Assembly (NCBI GenBank): GCA_017469795.1
Contig: JAFUFT010000035.1
Coordinates: 25,260-89,259 of the forward strand
Length of the DNA: 64,000 nucleotides
Source: Oscillospiraceae bacterium
GTDB lineage: Bacteria > Bacillota > Clostridia > Oscillospirales > Oscillospiraceae
Direction: 5' to 3'
A program made the position numbers and the translations under genes. Shown piece by piece: positions 1 through 9,147 of this stretch (positions are counted from its first letter, which is position 1; every line of letters begins with the position of its first letter). The notes beneath the pieces were generated by a model, which worked only from the letters and a program-made list of their open reading frames with translations, was not told where the DNA came from and did no database searches.

Positions 1-53
1 TGATTGCCGTCAACCGCTCTGATGCGGAAAGAATTGAGGTGGAGATAAGATGA
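1..53 (+). CDS. feoA: FeoA-like protein, C-terminal end (partial)
   Basis: The frame from base 3 reads IAVNRSDAERIEVEIR and then a TGA stop at 51-53. This matches the end of a FeoA SH3-like domain, in which an 'I-A-x-R/N-x-x-D/E-A-x-x-I-x-V' strand closes the fold. FeoA is a small cytosolic partner of the FeoB ferrous iron transporter. The stop overlaps the feoB ATG as ATGA, so the two are translationally coupled. Only 16 codons are visible, so the call leans heavily on the neighbour. Confidence 0.65.
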   Translation, partial: IAVNRSDAERIEVEIR

Positions 54-1897
54 AAAACGCAATCGCCCTTCTGGGCCAGCCAAACTCCGGTAAATCCACC
101 GTCTACAATGCACTGACCGGATCCCGGCAGCATGTGGGCAACTGGCCCGGTAAAACTGTGGAGAAAAATGACGGCTACTATACCTACAAGGGAACACGCT
201 ATACCGTTACCGATCTGCCCGGCAGTTACGGCCTCTCCGGCAACTCCGATGAGGAGATCATCACGGCGGATTTTATCAAGGCCGGTCAGGCGGATCTGAC
301 CTGCATCCTGGTGGATGCCTCTCAGCTGGAGCGCAGTATGTACATGGTGGCGGAGTTTGCGGCAATGGACAAGCCTGCGGTGCTGCTCCTCAATATGATG
401 GATGTGGCAAAGGCCCAGAAGAAGGAAATCGACCACAAGCTGTTGGAGCAGCGGCTGGGGATCCCGGTGCTGCCCTTCACAGCGGCGGAAAGCAAGGGCT
501 ATGATGCTCTGAAGGATCTCCTGGCTTCTGAATTGGAGAACCCGCACAAGCTCGCGTCTGCGCCCGAACTTCCGGAGGGGAGCGATGTGCATGGGGAAAG
601 CGAGGCGAAATACCGCTGGATCCAAAGCGTGCTGGCAGGTGTGACCCATTCCGAGCAAAAGAAATTTGAACTGAGCAAACGCGACCGGCGGCTGCTGAGC
701 CCGATTCTCGGCAAGTTCGCCTGCTTTGGAACCATCCTCGTGGGCTTTTTGGTGGCAATGATTATCTGCTTCCCCTTGATGGGGATTGGCTCCATGATCC
801 CGCAACTGCTAAACGTGCCCATCGCCGATCTGTTAAACGGCTGGAATGTGCATCCCTGGCTGGTCTCGATCTTCAGTATTATTCTGCCGAACACCCTATA
901 TTTCTGCATTGCGATGGCGGGCTTCGTCTTTGGCGTCAATCTGGTATTCGGGTATCTGGAAGAGATCGGTTTTCTGGCAAGGGCGGCGTATCAGTTTGAC
1001 AGCCTTCTTTCCGGCTTGGGCCTTCAGGGAAAGGCTATCTGCCCAATTCTGATGGGGTTCGGCTGCACCATCGGCGGCACCTGCGGCACGCGGGTCATGG
1101 ACAACTGGGGACAGCGGATGCTGGCCATGGCCGTAGTGTGGGCGGTGCCCTGCGCTTCCATCTGGACCATCATCCCCGTCATCAGCTCCATGTTCTTTAC
1201 CCCTTGGCAGACCATGCTGGTCATCCTTGGGATCCTGCTCTACGTGGTACTTCTGATGACGATTGTTTCCAAAGTTTTTGGGCGTACACTATCGCCGGAA
1301 AGCACCCGCAGCGGCATGATTATGGAGCTTCCGCCCTATCACAAACCCCACTGGAAGCACATCGCAAAGGAAGCGCTCCTCAAGGCCTGGGACATCTTCA
1401 AAAGAGCGCTCCGCACGGTTACGCTGATTTCTTTGCTGTTCTGGGCCTTCTCCTACAGCGGCAGCGGGAATGTGGCAGACAGCCTCCTGTATAAGGTCGG
1501 TACCGCAATCGAACCGGTGACGAGAGTGTTCGGACTGGGCTGGAGAACCTTTATGGGCTTCCTGAGTTCTGCCTTTGCCAAGGAGGCTGTCCTTGGTGTC
1601 CTGAATGCTGTGTTTGTCGGGGAGGGGACTGTGCTTGACGCGACCTTCCGTTCCGCGTTTAATGTGGCGACCGATAACGCTGTGCTGGGACAGGCCATGT
1701 CCGATGTTGTGAGCAAAGCCGAGGCATTGGCGTTTATGTGCGCCTGCACATTCAATATCCCCTGCGTTATGGCGCTTTCAACGACTTTTCGGGAATCCCA
1801 CTCTCTGAAGTGGACGGCAAGAATTGCCGCATTTTACGTCTGCGGCGCCTTGATCCTCTCCTGCATTGTATATCACATCGCGGCACTGTTTCTGTAA
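50..1897 (+). CDS. feoB: Ferrous iron transporter FeoB
   Basis: A 615-residue inner-membrane Fe(II) transporter. The cytosolic N-terminal G domain shows G1 GQPNSGKS (residues 9-16), G3 DLPG (55-58) and G4 NMMD (115-118). It is followed by a helical domain and then, from about residue 220, many hydrophobic membrane segments with the two Gate-type repeats (for example FGYLEEIGFLARAAY and GFGCTIGGTCGTR). It is shorter than the roughly 770-residue enterobacterial form but complete for the shorter clostridial type. It starts in an ATGA overlap with the preceding feoA end and is closed by an intrinsic terminator just after the TAA. The uptake role follows from the family; no Fur-type box can be seen because the operon promoter lies outside the window. 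Confidence 0.95.
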   Translation: MKNAIALLGQPNSGKSTVYNALTGSRQHVGNWPGKTVEKNDGYYTYKGTRYTVTDLPGSYGLSGNSDEEIITADFIKAGQADLTCILVDASQLERSMYMVAEFAAMDKPAVLLLNMMDVAKAQKKEIDHKLLEQRLGIPVLPFTAAESKGYDALKDLLASELENPHKLASAPELPEGSDVHGESEAKYRWIQSVLAGVTHSEQKKFELSKRDRRLLSPILGKFACFGTILVGFLVAMIICFPLMGIGSMIPQLLNVPIADLLNGWNVHPWLVSIFSIILPNTLYFCIAMAGFVFGVNLVFGYLEEIGFLARAAYQFDSLLSGLGLQGKAICPILMGFGCTIGGTCGTRVMDNWGQRMLAMAVVWAVPCASIWTIIPVISSMFFTPWQTMLVILGILLYVVLLMTIVSKVFGRTLSPESTRSGMIMELPPYHKPHWKHIAKEALLKAWDIFKRALRTVTLISLLFWAFSYSGSGNVADSLLYKVGTAIEPVTRVFGLGWRTFMGFLSSAFAKEAVLGVLNAVFVGEGTVLDATFRSAFNVATDNAVLGQAMSDVVSKAEALAFMCACTFNIPCVMALSTTFRESHSLKWTARIAAFYVCGALILSCIVYHIAALFL

Positions 1898-1908
1898 CGT
1901 GAAGGAAG

Positions 1909-1953
1909 AAAGAACGTCCATCATCAGTTTTTCTGGTGATGGCGTTTCTTTTT
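1909..1953 (+). terminator. Intrinsic terminator after feoB
   Basis: An interrupted inverted repeat (AAGAACGTCCATCATCAG against CTGGTGATGGCGTTTCTT, loop of T residues) starts 12 bases after the feoB stop and ends in a T-rich run. It abuts the next promoter's -35 element at 1955. Confidence 0.75.
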
Positions 1954-1954
1954 G

Positions 1955-2010
1955 TTGACAAATTTCCCGTCAGCAAGTATAATAACGACGTTATCGATAA
2001 TTGCGTTATC
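1955..2010 (+). promoter_or_regulatory. Consensus promoter with overlapping palindromic operator
   Basis: A perfect -35 TTGACA (1955-1960) and perfect -10 TATAAT (1978-1983) are separated by exactly 17 bases. A perfect 13-base palindrome ATAACGACGTTAT (1982-1994) begins inside the -10. It is followed by the palindrome TTATCGATAA (1991-2000), and a further CGTTAT half-site (2004-2009) mirrors ATAACG at 1982. A repressor bound here would cover the -10 and start site. The TetR-type gene starts at 2030, so autorepression is the natural reading. Confidence 0.85.
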
Positions 2011-2029
2011 AAATATACGGAGGCGAGCT

Positions 2030-2641
2030 ATGTCAAATCCGGATAAGAGCATTGATCCACGCATTTTGCAGAGTGCCAGAGAGGAATTTCTCTCCGGCCC
2101 CTTCGAAAAGGTCTCCCTCCGGGAGATATGCAGGAAGGCCGGCGTGACCACCGGGGCTTTCTACAATCGCTACAGGAATAAGGAAGAACTCTTCGACGCG
2201 CTGGTAGCGCCAACCCTGGAAACCTTGAAGGCGTACAGCGATCAGAGGGAGAACTTCAGCTATGACCGGCTCGACGATCAGGATATGCGCAGGGTATGGG
2301 AGCTGACCCCGGAGACCCAGCGGCGAACTGTGGAGATGCTCTATGGAGACTATGAGGGCTTTCGGCTTCTCCTTTGTCACGCGGAGGGAACCCGGTATGC
2401 AAACTTCGTTCACGACTTTGTCAGCGATGTGACGGCCCGGTCCTACCGGTTTGCCCGGGAGGCGTACCGGCGGGGCGTTGCTGCCTTTCTCATCGAGGAG
2501 GAGGAGCTGCACATGCTGCTGACGGCCTACTGGTCGACAATGTTCGAACCTGTTGTCCACGGATTGCCGAAGGAAAAAGCCTTGCGACACAGCGAAACTG
2601 TGGCAAAATTATTTAACTGGACTGCTGTTTTGGGCTTCTGA
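2030..2641 (+). CDS. TetR/AcrR-family transcriptional regulator
   Basis: A 203-residue regulator. The N-terminal helix-turn-helix is at residues 30-49 (SLREICRKAGVTTGAFYNRY) followed by NKEELF, typical of TetR proteins; the C-terminal part is helical and would bind a ligand. An open frame extends upstream to 1952, but the ATG at 2030 is preferred because ACGGAGG lies 8 bases before it and the upstream codons overlap the promoter and operator. It sits between feoB and a pair of ABC exporters that begin 59 bases downstream, so it probably controls itself and those exporters. The ligand is unknown. Confidence 0.9.
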   Translation: MSNPDKSIDPRILQSAREEFLSGPFEKVSLREICRKAGVTTGAFYNRYRNKEELFDALVAPTLETLKAYSDQRENFSYDRLDDQDMRRVWELTPETQRRTVEMLYGDYEGFRLLLCHAEGTRYANFVHDFVSDVTARSYRFAREAYRRGVAAFLIEEEELHMLLTAYWSTMFEPVVHGLPKEKALRHSETVAKLFNWTAVLGF

Positions 2642-2666
2642 GGAAGCCTAAAACATTGCCTGCGAG

Positions 2667-2680
2667 TTAGTTAATACTAA
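2667..2680 (+). promoter_or_regulatory. Palindrome upstream of the exporter pair
   Basis: TTAGTTAATACTAA is a perfect 5+5 base inverted repeat (TTAGT/ACTAA) between the TetR gene and the first ABC exporter, 8 bases before its AGGAGGG ribosome-binding site. It may be a second operator. Its TTAG/CTAA ends recall DtxR/IdeR-type iron boxes, which would suit the feo neighbourhood, but it is too short to decide. Confidence 0.4.
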
Positions 2681-2699
2681 TCTTTTTAGGAGGGATTTT

Positions 2700-4430
2700 G
2701 TGTTTCAAAAAGTCCTGCCCTATATGGGCGAGTACACGAAGTACACCAAGAGAGCCGCAGTCTCGGTGACAATCGCTGTGATCCTGAGTGTGGTACCTTA
2801 TTTCCTGCTCTACCAGATCATTGCGCCTCTGACAGAGGGGGAGTCTATTTCACTGGGCTTCGTGCTTTTGCGGGTGGTCATCACCGCCCTTTGCCTGTCG
2901 GGCAACGCGATCCTCTATGTCCACGGACTGGAGCTGAGCCACATAAGTGCCTACAACACCCTGAAAAACCTGCGGGTTGCCCTTCAGGGCAAGCTGGAGA
3001 AGCAGCCCCTTGGTGTCATCCGGGAGCTGGGCAACGGACGGATCAAGAAGGTCTTTACCGATGATATCGAGACGATCGAGATTCTTTTGGCCCACGCCAT
3101 TCCGGAGGGAATTGGCAATCTCATCACTCCGGCGGTGGTCATCGTGGCCATGTTCTTTGCAGACTGGAAACTGGCGCTGTTATCTCTGTGCGCGCTTCCC
3201 ATCGGTATGCTGGCCATGGGGATGATGTTCAAGGTGGGCATGAGTCGGATGAACGCCTACTATGCCGCTGCGGCGAAGATGAACAACACCATCATCGAGT
3301 ACGTCAACGGCATGGAGGTGGTCAAGGTCTTCAACCGGGACGGTGAGAGCTACCAGCGGTTTGAGCACGATATCCACTTCTACCGGGATATGACCCTGGA
3401 TTGGTACAAAGTTTGCTGGCCCTGGATGGCCCTCTATTCCAGTATCCTTCCCTGCGTGGCGCTGTTTACCCTGCCCGTCGGCGGCTGGTTCGTGCTGAAA
3501 GGATGGAGCACATTGGCGGACTTCGTACTGGTACTCTGCATGTCCTTTTCCATTGGCGCGCCGCTGATCAAGGCCATGAGCTTTGCCGGAAAGTTCCCAC
3601 AGCTCAACTACAAGGTGGATGAGCTGGAGCGGCTGCTGGATCACCCGCCGCTGAAGAGCTCGGACCGGGCCTTCTCGGGAAAGGATCACAACATTCGCTT
3701 TGAGAATGTTCACTTCTCCTACCAGGAGGACGAGGTCATCCATGGGATTGACCTGGACATCGAAGAGGGGCAGATGGTTGCCCTGGTGGGCGAGAGCGGC
3801 AGCGGAAAATCCACGCTGGCCAAGCTCCTGGTACACTTCTACGATCTGAATGACGGCCGTATTACCCTTGGGGGGCAGGACATCACCGACATGCGGGTGG
3901 AGGACCTGAACAATCAGATTTCCTTTGTGTCTCAGGAACAGTTCCTGTTCAACACCAGCCTCTACGAGAACATCCGCATCGGAAAACCGAATGCCACCCG
4001 GGAGGAGGTCCTGCAGGCGGCAACCCTTGCTCAGTGCGACGAATTCCTCGCCCGGTTTTCCCAGGGGATCGACACTCTGGCGGGAGACGGGGGCAAGATG
4101 CTCTCCGGCGGCGAGCGGCAGCGGATCTCTCTGGCAAGAGCGCTGCTGAAAGATGCCCCGGTGATTGTACTGGACGAGGCCACGGCCTTCATTGACCCGG
4201 AGAATGAAGAAAAAATGAATGCTGCCATCTCGGAGGTAATCCGGGGTAAGACGGTGCTGATCATCGCCCACCGGCTTCATACCGTCATGAGCGCCGATAA
4301 GATCGTCGTTTTGGACAAGGGCGTGGTTGAGGCTCAGGGAACCCATGAGGAGCTTCTTCGTTGCTCCAAGGTCTATCCGAGACTATGGGCTGCTGCGGAA
4401 AGAAGTGTAAACTGGGAGGTGAGCGCATGA
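2700..4430 (+). CDS. ABC exporter half-transporter, YbtP/IrtA-like
   Basis: A 576-residue fused membrane-ATPase subunit. About 320 residues of type I exporter membrane domain (hydrophobic from residue 20, with the NGMEVVKVFNRD coupling region) precede the nucleotide-binding domain. That domain has Walker A GESGSGKST (about 364-372), signature LSGGERQR (about 468) and Walker B VIVLDEAT (about 489), with an H-loop IIAHR near 521. The start is GTG at 2700 after AGGAGGG. Its TGA overlaps the ATG of the next half-transporter, so the pair form a heterodimer. Such TetR-plus-two-exporter sets near feo genes resemble YbtPQ/IrtAB siderophore-linked transporters. Substrate and direction are inferred only. 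Confidence 0.85.
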   Translation: MFQKVLPYMGEYTKYTKRAAVSVTIAVILSVVPYFLLYQIIAPLTEGESISLGFVLLRVVITALCLSGNAILYVHGLELSHISAYNTLKNLRVALQGKLEKQPLGVIRELGNGRIKKVFTDDIETIEILLAHAIPEGIGNLITPAVVIVAMFFADWKLALLSLCALPIGMLAMGMMFKVGMSRMNAYYAAAAKMNNTIIEYVNGMEVVKVFNRDGESYQRFEHDIHFYRDMTLDWYKVCWPWMALYSSILPCVALFTLPVGGWFVLKGWSTLADFVLVLCMSFSIGAPLIKAMSFAGKFPQLNYKVDELERLLDHPPLKSSDRAFSGKDHNIRFENVHFSYQEDEVIHGIDLDIEEGQMVALVGESGSGKSTLAKLLVHFYDLNDGRITLGGQDITDMRVEDLNNQISFVSQEQFLFNTSLYENIRIGKPNATREEVLQAATLAQCDEFLARFSQGIDTLAGDGGKMLSGGERQRISLARALLKDAPVIVLDEATAFIDPENEEKMNAAISEVIRGKTVLIIAHRLHTVMSADKIVVLDKGVVEAQGTHEELLRCSKVYPRLWAAAERSVNWEVSA

Positions 4431-6247
4431 TCGCACTGGTACATCGTATTCTCCAGCTTGCCGAGGGCTACAGGACGAGGATCCGTTTGGCAGCGGTATG
4501 CTCGTTCCTGAAAGCCTTCCTGGGGAAAGCGCCCATCGTTGCGGCCTATTTCCTGATTGCCGCGTTTCTGGATCACAACGTCACGGGGAAGAGCTGCGTT
4601 CTGGCCGGGATTGCCCTGGTGGCCTGCCTGATCCTCCAGGCGGTCTTTCAGAACCTGGCGGACCGGATGCAGTCCGGCGCAGGTTTTGAAATGCTGGCGG
4701 ACCTTCGGAAAAAGCTGGGGGCACACCTGCGGCGGATGCCCATGGGCTTCTTTACCGAGGGCAACATCGGCAGGATCAGCTCCGTGCTTTCTACGGATAT
4801 GGTCTTTATTGAGGAAAACTTGATGATGGTCCTGGCGGATCTCATGAGCTATCTCTTCTCCGCCGCCATCTTCGTGGTATTTATGTTTGTTTTCAACTGG
4901 CGGCTGGGAGTTGCAGCACTTGTAGTGACGGGAATCATCTACGGGATCGGCGAGGGCATGAAGAAGGATACCCTGCGGCACTCAGACGAACGTCAGGCTG
5001 CCGCCCAGCAGGTCACCGATGCAGTGATCGACTTCACAGAGGGCATCGGCATCATCAAGACCTATAACATGCTGGGAGAAAAGTCCAGGGAACTGACGGA
5101 GAGCTTTCAGGCCAACTGCGACAAAAACATCGACTTTGAGATCGACTACGCTCCTTGGGCCCGGGCAATTAATTTGACTTACGGCATCGGCAGCGCCGCT
5201 ATGCTTGCCCTGAGCTGGGTACTGTATCAGGACGGGACCATGAATCTCGCCATGTTTATCGGTATGCTGCTGTTCGTGTTTGAGCTGTTCTCCCCGCTGA
5301 AGGCCTTCTACGGACAGGTGGCCCGACTGACGGTTATGAATGCCTGCCTGGATCGGATCGAGGCTGTCTTTCAGGAAAAGGAGCTTCCTGACACCGGTAC
5401 TGCGGCGATCCCGGAAAGCGGTGACGGCCCGGAGATCGAATTCCGGAACGTCAGCTTCGGATACGACTCGCGGACAGTTTTAAAAAATGTCTCCTTCGCG
5501 GTGCCGAAGGACAGCATGACGGCTCTGGTGGGACCCTCCGGCAGCGGAAAGAGCACCATTGCCAATCTGCTGCCCCGGTTCTGGGACACGGGGGAAGGAG
5601 AGATCCTTCTCCGGGGCGTAGACGTGAAAACCGTTCCTCTGGCTGATCTCATGGACAACATCAGCATGGTGTTCCAGCGTGTCTATCTCTTCCAGGATAC
5701 GGTGTACAACAACATCGCCATGGGCCGTCAAGACGCAACCCGTCAGGAGGTGGAGGAGGCGGCGAGAAAGGCCCGCTGCTATGACTTCATTATGTCCCTG
5801 CCCGAGGGCTTTGACACGGTCATCGGGGAAGGGGGCACCAGTCTCTCCGGAGGAGAGCAGCAGCGTATCTCTATCGCCCGTTGTATTCTGAAGGACGCTC
5901 CCATCGTTATTCTGGACGAGGCAACCGCCTCCGTGGATGCGGATAATGAGAGCCATATTCAGGCCGCCATCACAGAACTGGTAAAAGGCAAGACCCTGCT
6001 GGTCATCGCCCATCGGCTGGGTACCATAGAGAGCGCAGATCAGATTCTGGTCATTGAGGACGGGGAGATCGTCCAAAGAGGTACCCACACCGAATTGATG
6101 GCCGAAGGAGGCCTCTATCGTGATCCTGATCATTGCCTTTTTCATGATTGCCCACGAACGGGGGAAGGAATTTGCGGTCCTGCGGGTCATGGGTGCGTCA
6201 CGGCGCATGGTTTCCATACTGATTCTGACGGAATCCGCAGTGCTTAG
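4427..6247 (+). CDS. ABC exporter half-transporter, YbtQ/IrtB-like, with aberrant C-terminus
   Basis: The second subunit of the exporter, 606 residues from the ATG at 4427 (GGGAGGTGAG upstream, ATGA overlap with the preceding stop). Membrane helices fill roughly residues 15-300. The ATPase domain has Walker A GPSGSGKST (about 368), LSGGEQQR (about 473), VILDEAT (about 493) and VIAHR. The sequence is normal up to GTHTELMAEGGLYR, then the last 41 residues (DPDHCLFHDCP...) are non-homologous and read out of frame through DNA that encodes a permease tail in another frame. A deletion has therefore removed the natural last few residues. All catalytic motifs remain, so activity may be kept. Confidence 0.85.
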   Translation: MIALVHRILQLAEGYRTRIRLAAVCSFLKAFLGKAPIVAAYFLIAAFLDHNVTGKSCVLAGIALVACLILQAVFQNLADRMQSGAGFEMLADLRKKLGAHLRRMPMGFFTEGNIGRISSVLSTDMVFIEENLMMVLADLMSYLFSAAIFVVFMFVFNWRLGVAALVVTGIIYGIGEGMKKDTLRHSDERQAAAQQVTDAVIDFTEGIGIIKTYNMLGEKSRELTESFQANCDKNIDFEIDYAPWARAINLTYGIGSAAMLALSWVLYQDGTMNLAMFIGMLLFVFELFSPLKAFYGQVARLTVMNACLDRIEAVFQEKELPDTGTAAIPESGDGPEIEFRNVSFGYDSRTVLKNVSFAVPKDSMTALVGPSGSGKSTIANLLPRFWDTGEGEILLRGVDVKTVPLADLMDNISMVFQRVYLFQDTVYNNIAMGRQDATRQEVEEAARKARCYDFIMSLPEGFDTVIGEGGTSLSGGEQQRISIARCILKDAPIVILDEATASVDADNESHIQAAITELVKGKTLLVIAHRLGTIESADQILVIEDGEIVQRGTHTELMAEGGLYRDPDHCLFHDCPRTGEGICGPAGHGCVTAHGFHTDSDGIRSA

Positions 6248-6482
6248 CTTCTTTGGGGCGGTCGCCGGACTTGCGCTGGGCGCACTGATTCTCCTGCCGT
6301 TCAGCGGACTGATCAGCGCAACACTTGGTATGCCCTACCTGCTGCCCGGCTTGGGAGGCATTCTGGGGATTGGAGCCGGCAGCTTGCTGATTTCTGTTCT
6401 GTCCGGTTCTCTGACAGCTGCGATTTCAGCCTGGCGTGTCGGAAAAATCGACGCGGGACAACTTCTTCGGGAGGGGACATAA
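6120..6482 (+). pseudogene. FtsX/MacB-type permease, C-terminal remnant
   Basis: The frame from 6120 encodes about 120 residues: one membrane segment, then HERGKEFAVLRVMGASRRM, two more hydrophobic segments, and a final AISAWRVGKIDAGQLLREGT. This is the standard C-terminal end of an FtsX-family permease (E-x-G-x-L-R-x-x-G-A, ending near 'D-x-x-x-x-L-R'). The N-terminal extracytoplasmic part and first helix are missing. The 5' end is fused out of frame to the end of the ABC exporter gene. The apparent GTG start at 6120 is probably a chance product of the junction. It ends directly before its cognate ATPase gene. Confidence 0.85.
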
Positions 6483-7159
6483 TGGAACTGAAAGCCGAAG
6501 GCGTCAGCCGGCGTTATTTCCGGCAGGGCACGGGAAAAAACTATTTCTATGCGGTGGAAGAGGCGAATTTGTGCCTGACCGGAGGAAGTCTTACCGTAAT
6601 TACGGGACGGTCCGGCAGCGGGAAAAGCACGCTGCTGAATATACTTGCTGGACTCCTGGAGCCCACCGCGGGGCAGGTATTTTTGGACGATGTAGACCTG
6701 TACCGTCTCAGCGATGCCGAGCGATCCCGCGTCCGCAATCGGAAGATCGGAGTGATTCCCCAGGGGCACACCGGACTTCACAGCCTGACAGTGATGGAGA
6801 ATGTACAGCTTCCCGGCCTGATGTATGGGAAGAGCCTTGCCTCTGAGGAACGAGCTGAGACAATTCTTGGCAGGGTTGGCATTGCCCATCTGAAAAACGC
6901 CTATCCGGGAGAACTGTCAGGCGGAGAACTGCGGCGGCTTTCCATAGCCCGGGCGCTGATCATGGAGCCGTTGGTGCTTCTGGCGGATGAGCCGACAGGG
7001 GATCTGGATGACGAAAACACCGATTTGGTACTCCAGTTGCTCCGGGAAAGCGCAAATGACGGTATGGCAGTGCTCCTTGTGACCCACGAGCGGGATGCGG
7101 CGCATTATGCCGATGAATGCTACCGGATGGGAGAAGGAATCCTGAGAAAGGAGACCTAA
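6482..7159 (+). CDS. ABC transporter ATP-binding protein, LolD/MacB type
   Basis: A 225-residue stand-alone ATPase. Walker A GRSGSGKST (about residues 42-50), signature LSGGELRR (about 143-150), Walker B VLLADEPTGDLD and H-loop LVTHE are all intact. The LADEPTGDLD signature is typical of the LolD/MacB/FtsE class that works with FtsX-like permeases. Its ATG follows the permease remnant after one base, showing the two were one operon. Because the permease has lost its N-terminal part, this ATPase has probably lost its partner unless another permease exists elsewhere. Confidence 0.85.
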   Translation: MELKAEGVSRRYFRQGTGKNYFYAVEEANLCLTGGSLTVITGRSGSGKSTLLNILAGLLEPTAGQVFLDDVDLYRLSDAERSRVRNRKIGVIPQGHTGLHSLTVMENVQLPGLMYGKSLASEERAETILGRVGIAHLKNAYPGELSGGELRRLSIARALIMEPLVLLADEPTGDLDDENTDLVLQLLRESANDGMAVLLVTHERDAAHYADECYRMGEGILRKET

Positions 7160-7251
7160 GACGGGGATCCGCAGCAATGGACCATCCCAGCAGGATGTTC
7201 CGTGTTGCAAGGTGCGCTGCGTAATGTACGAAAAGCGTGAATGAAATCTGA

Positions 7252-7310
7252 AAACCGCTCCTGCCGGGGTGGATCTGCTTGAGGCAGACCATCGACAGCA
7301 GGAGCGGTTT
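7252..7310. terminator. Long hairpin between convergent genes
   Basis: AAACCGCTCCTGC (7252-7264) is perfectly complementary to GCAGGAGCGGTTT (7298-7310). The loop contains a second weaker stem (GGATCTGC/GCAGACC). It lies between the rightward ATPase gene and the leftward phosphoesterase pseudogene, so it could stop transcription from both sides. It could also be a small palindromic repeat, as the T run is short. Confidence 0.5.
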
Positions 7311-7330
7311 AATGCTGTTTTCGGTGGAAA

Positions 7331-9088
7331 TCATTGAATTACGAACGCCCGATACAGGAATGAGACGGCTTCCGCTCTGGAACATAAGGCATCCTGGTGA
7401 AACAAGCCGTTCGCATCGCCGACCGAAATCTGACGGTCTGCGGCCCAGCGCGCAGCTTTGAAGCGCGGGTTCGACGGCAGAACATCCTGGAATGCCGGCT
7501 CGGGATTGTCAATGACTGAGCGGTTCAGCGTCCGGTACAGGAAGTCGATAAAGGCACCCCGGGAAACAGGTTCTTCCGGCGTGAAATGGGCCGGATCAGT
7601 TCCGTATACAATCCCATGCTCGGCAGCCTATGAAACCGCTGTCGTATAATAGCGGCGATCCGGAACGTCTGTAAAGGGACTGGAGGACGATTGAGGCTCC
7701 GGCTGACCGCAGGCGCGCCACAGCATTGTGATCGCCTCGGCGCGGGTGCATGGTCTCTCGGGGGCAAAATGATCGGCGTCCGCTCCCCCGGCGATTTCTT
7801 CATGCCAGGCCCAGCGGATCGAATCTGTATACCACCGGTCTGGGATCACGTCGACAAAGGGATATCCGTTCCGTTCGAAGCCGGTGCTGACGGCTTCAAG
7901 CATTCCCTGATAATGTTCAGGTGCGAATACACACAGAGAACTCGCTGCATCCGTCTGATTGGGCATAAGTGAGCTGCCTGCTGAAGGCATTCAAGACGGG
8001 AATCCCGTCCTTCAACCAGGCTATATGGGCATCCTTCGGCAAACCTGTCAGATCTGCGGTCAATGTGCGGTCTGCAGGGTCAGTTTGGATCGTCACACTT
8101 CCCGGAAGCGCCGGGAGCTCCGTAGGAACTGAAACGGAAAAACAGGCTTCTGAAATCCAGGAACCGCGCATAAAATCCCTGCCCCGTACCTCCACATGAT
8201 CCGGATACAGATCCACATAGTAACCCTCTGATCCGGTCAGGTGATCTCCTTCACCGTCACCTTCCCAGAGATAGGCTACAGCGGCGGTATTAAAGTAATC
8301 CACCCCGTCAATTTCCGTGGTGGTCTTAGTGCTCCGCAAAGTGTAGTGGGTGTGTCCGGCAAAGAAACAGATCTGGGGAAAGTTCAGCATGATGGCCTGC
8401 AGGCGCTCAGCAGAGTCAGGGTTTAAAATTCCCAATCCTGTCCGCTGTCCTCGGATAAGGTGCCCGATACAGTGTTTGGGATTCCCTCGTGGGTCAGCAC
8501 CAGAACAGGTTTTCCCGCGTCCTCCCGGGTGCAGCGGAGCAGTTCATCCTCAAACCATTGCAGCTGTGTCTCTGTGTATTCCTGGTGCCAGTTCCCGTTT
8601 CCGTTTCCAAGGGCGATCACGTGATAGCCGTTCACTGCCACGGAAAAATCCATATACTCCAGTTGGTCATCGCCCGTTCCGCAGAAATCGGTGTATTGGA
8701 AGAACAGATCCCTTTCCTGTGTATATACATCATCCGGCTTGGCGTCCTCCCCGCGTCCGATGTCGTGGTTGCCGTTGGTGGCAAAGATCGGAATGGAAAT
8801 GCCGCTGTCGGAAAGGGTGCTCCGGTACAGTTCCCATTCTTCCTCCTGCCCGTCGTTGGTCAGATCGCCGTTGATGACGATTGCGTCGGGATAAGGATCC
8901 TGCATAGCCATATCGGCGAGGGCGTCGGCAAACCGTCCGCAGGAGGACTCATCATCGGTGATCTGAAGATCGGAGATGATCAGGATCCTGGTTGGAGCTT
9001 CCTCCGCAAAAGCGTAGCCGGCAACCAGAAATGACAACAGAATTGTAAGGAATCCAGCTTTGACAATCCGAAGCATCTTATGCACCAC
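7331..9088 (-). pseudogene. Secreted calcineurin-like phosphoesterase with SLH repeats, broken
   Basis: The leftward reading starts at 9088 with a signal peptide (LRIVKAGFLTILLSFLVAGYAFA). It then shows phosphoesterase motifs: IISDLQI (the usual DxH replaced by DxQ), NGDL, GNHD, LTHEG and, after the first break, FFAGHTH. An Ig-like stretch and S-layer-homology repeats follow (FVDVIPDRWYTDSIRWAWHE; FTDVPDRRYYTTAVS). Three lesions are visible: a one-base frameshift near 8430 after GQDWEF, a second frameshift near 7925 before FAPEHYQG, and an in-frame TAG at 7628-7630 where the SLH pattern expects tryptophan. Beyond that the frame continues AAEHGIVYG... to a TGA at 7331. The intact form would be a wall-anchored surface enzyme. 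Assembly error for one lesion is possible, but three argue for decay. Confidence 0.85.
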
Positions 9089-9147
9089 CCGTTTTCAGAA
9101 TACGAAATTCAGGAAAAACGCTGGGATATCAATCGTTTTCGTCTGCG

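Noticed and set aside
6120..6482. A functional small membrane protein from the permease fragment
   Set aside because: The start codon is created by the deletion junction, and the piece is exactly the tail of an FtsX permease lacking its extracytoplasmic domain.
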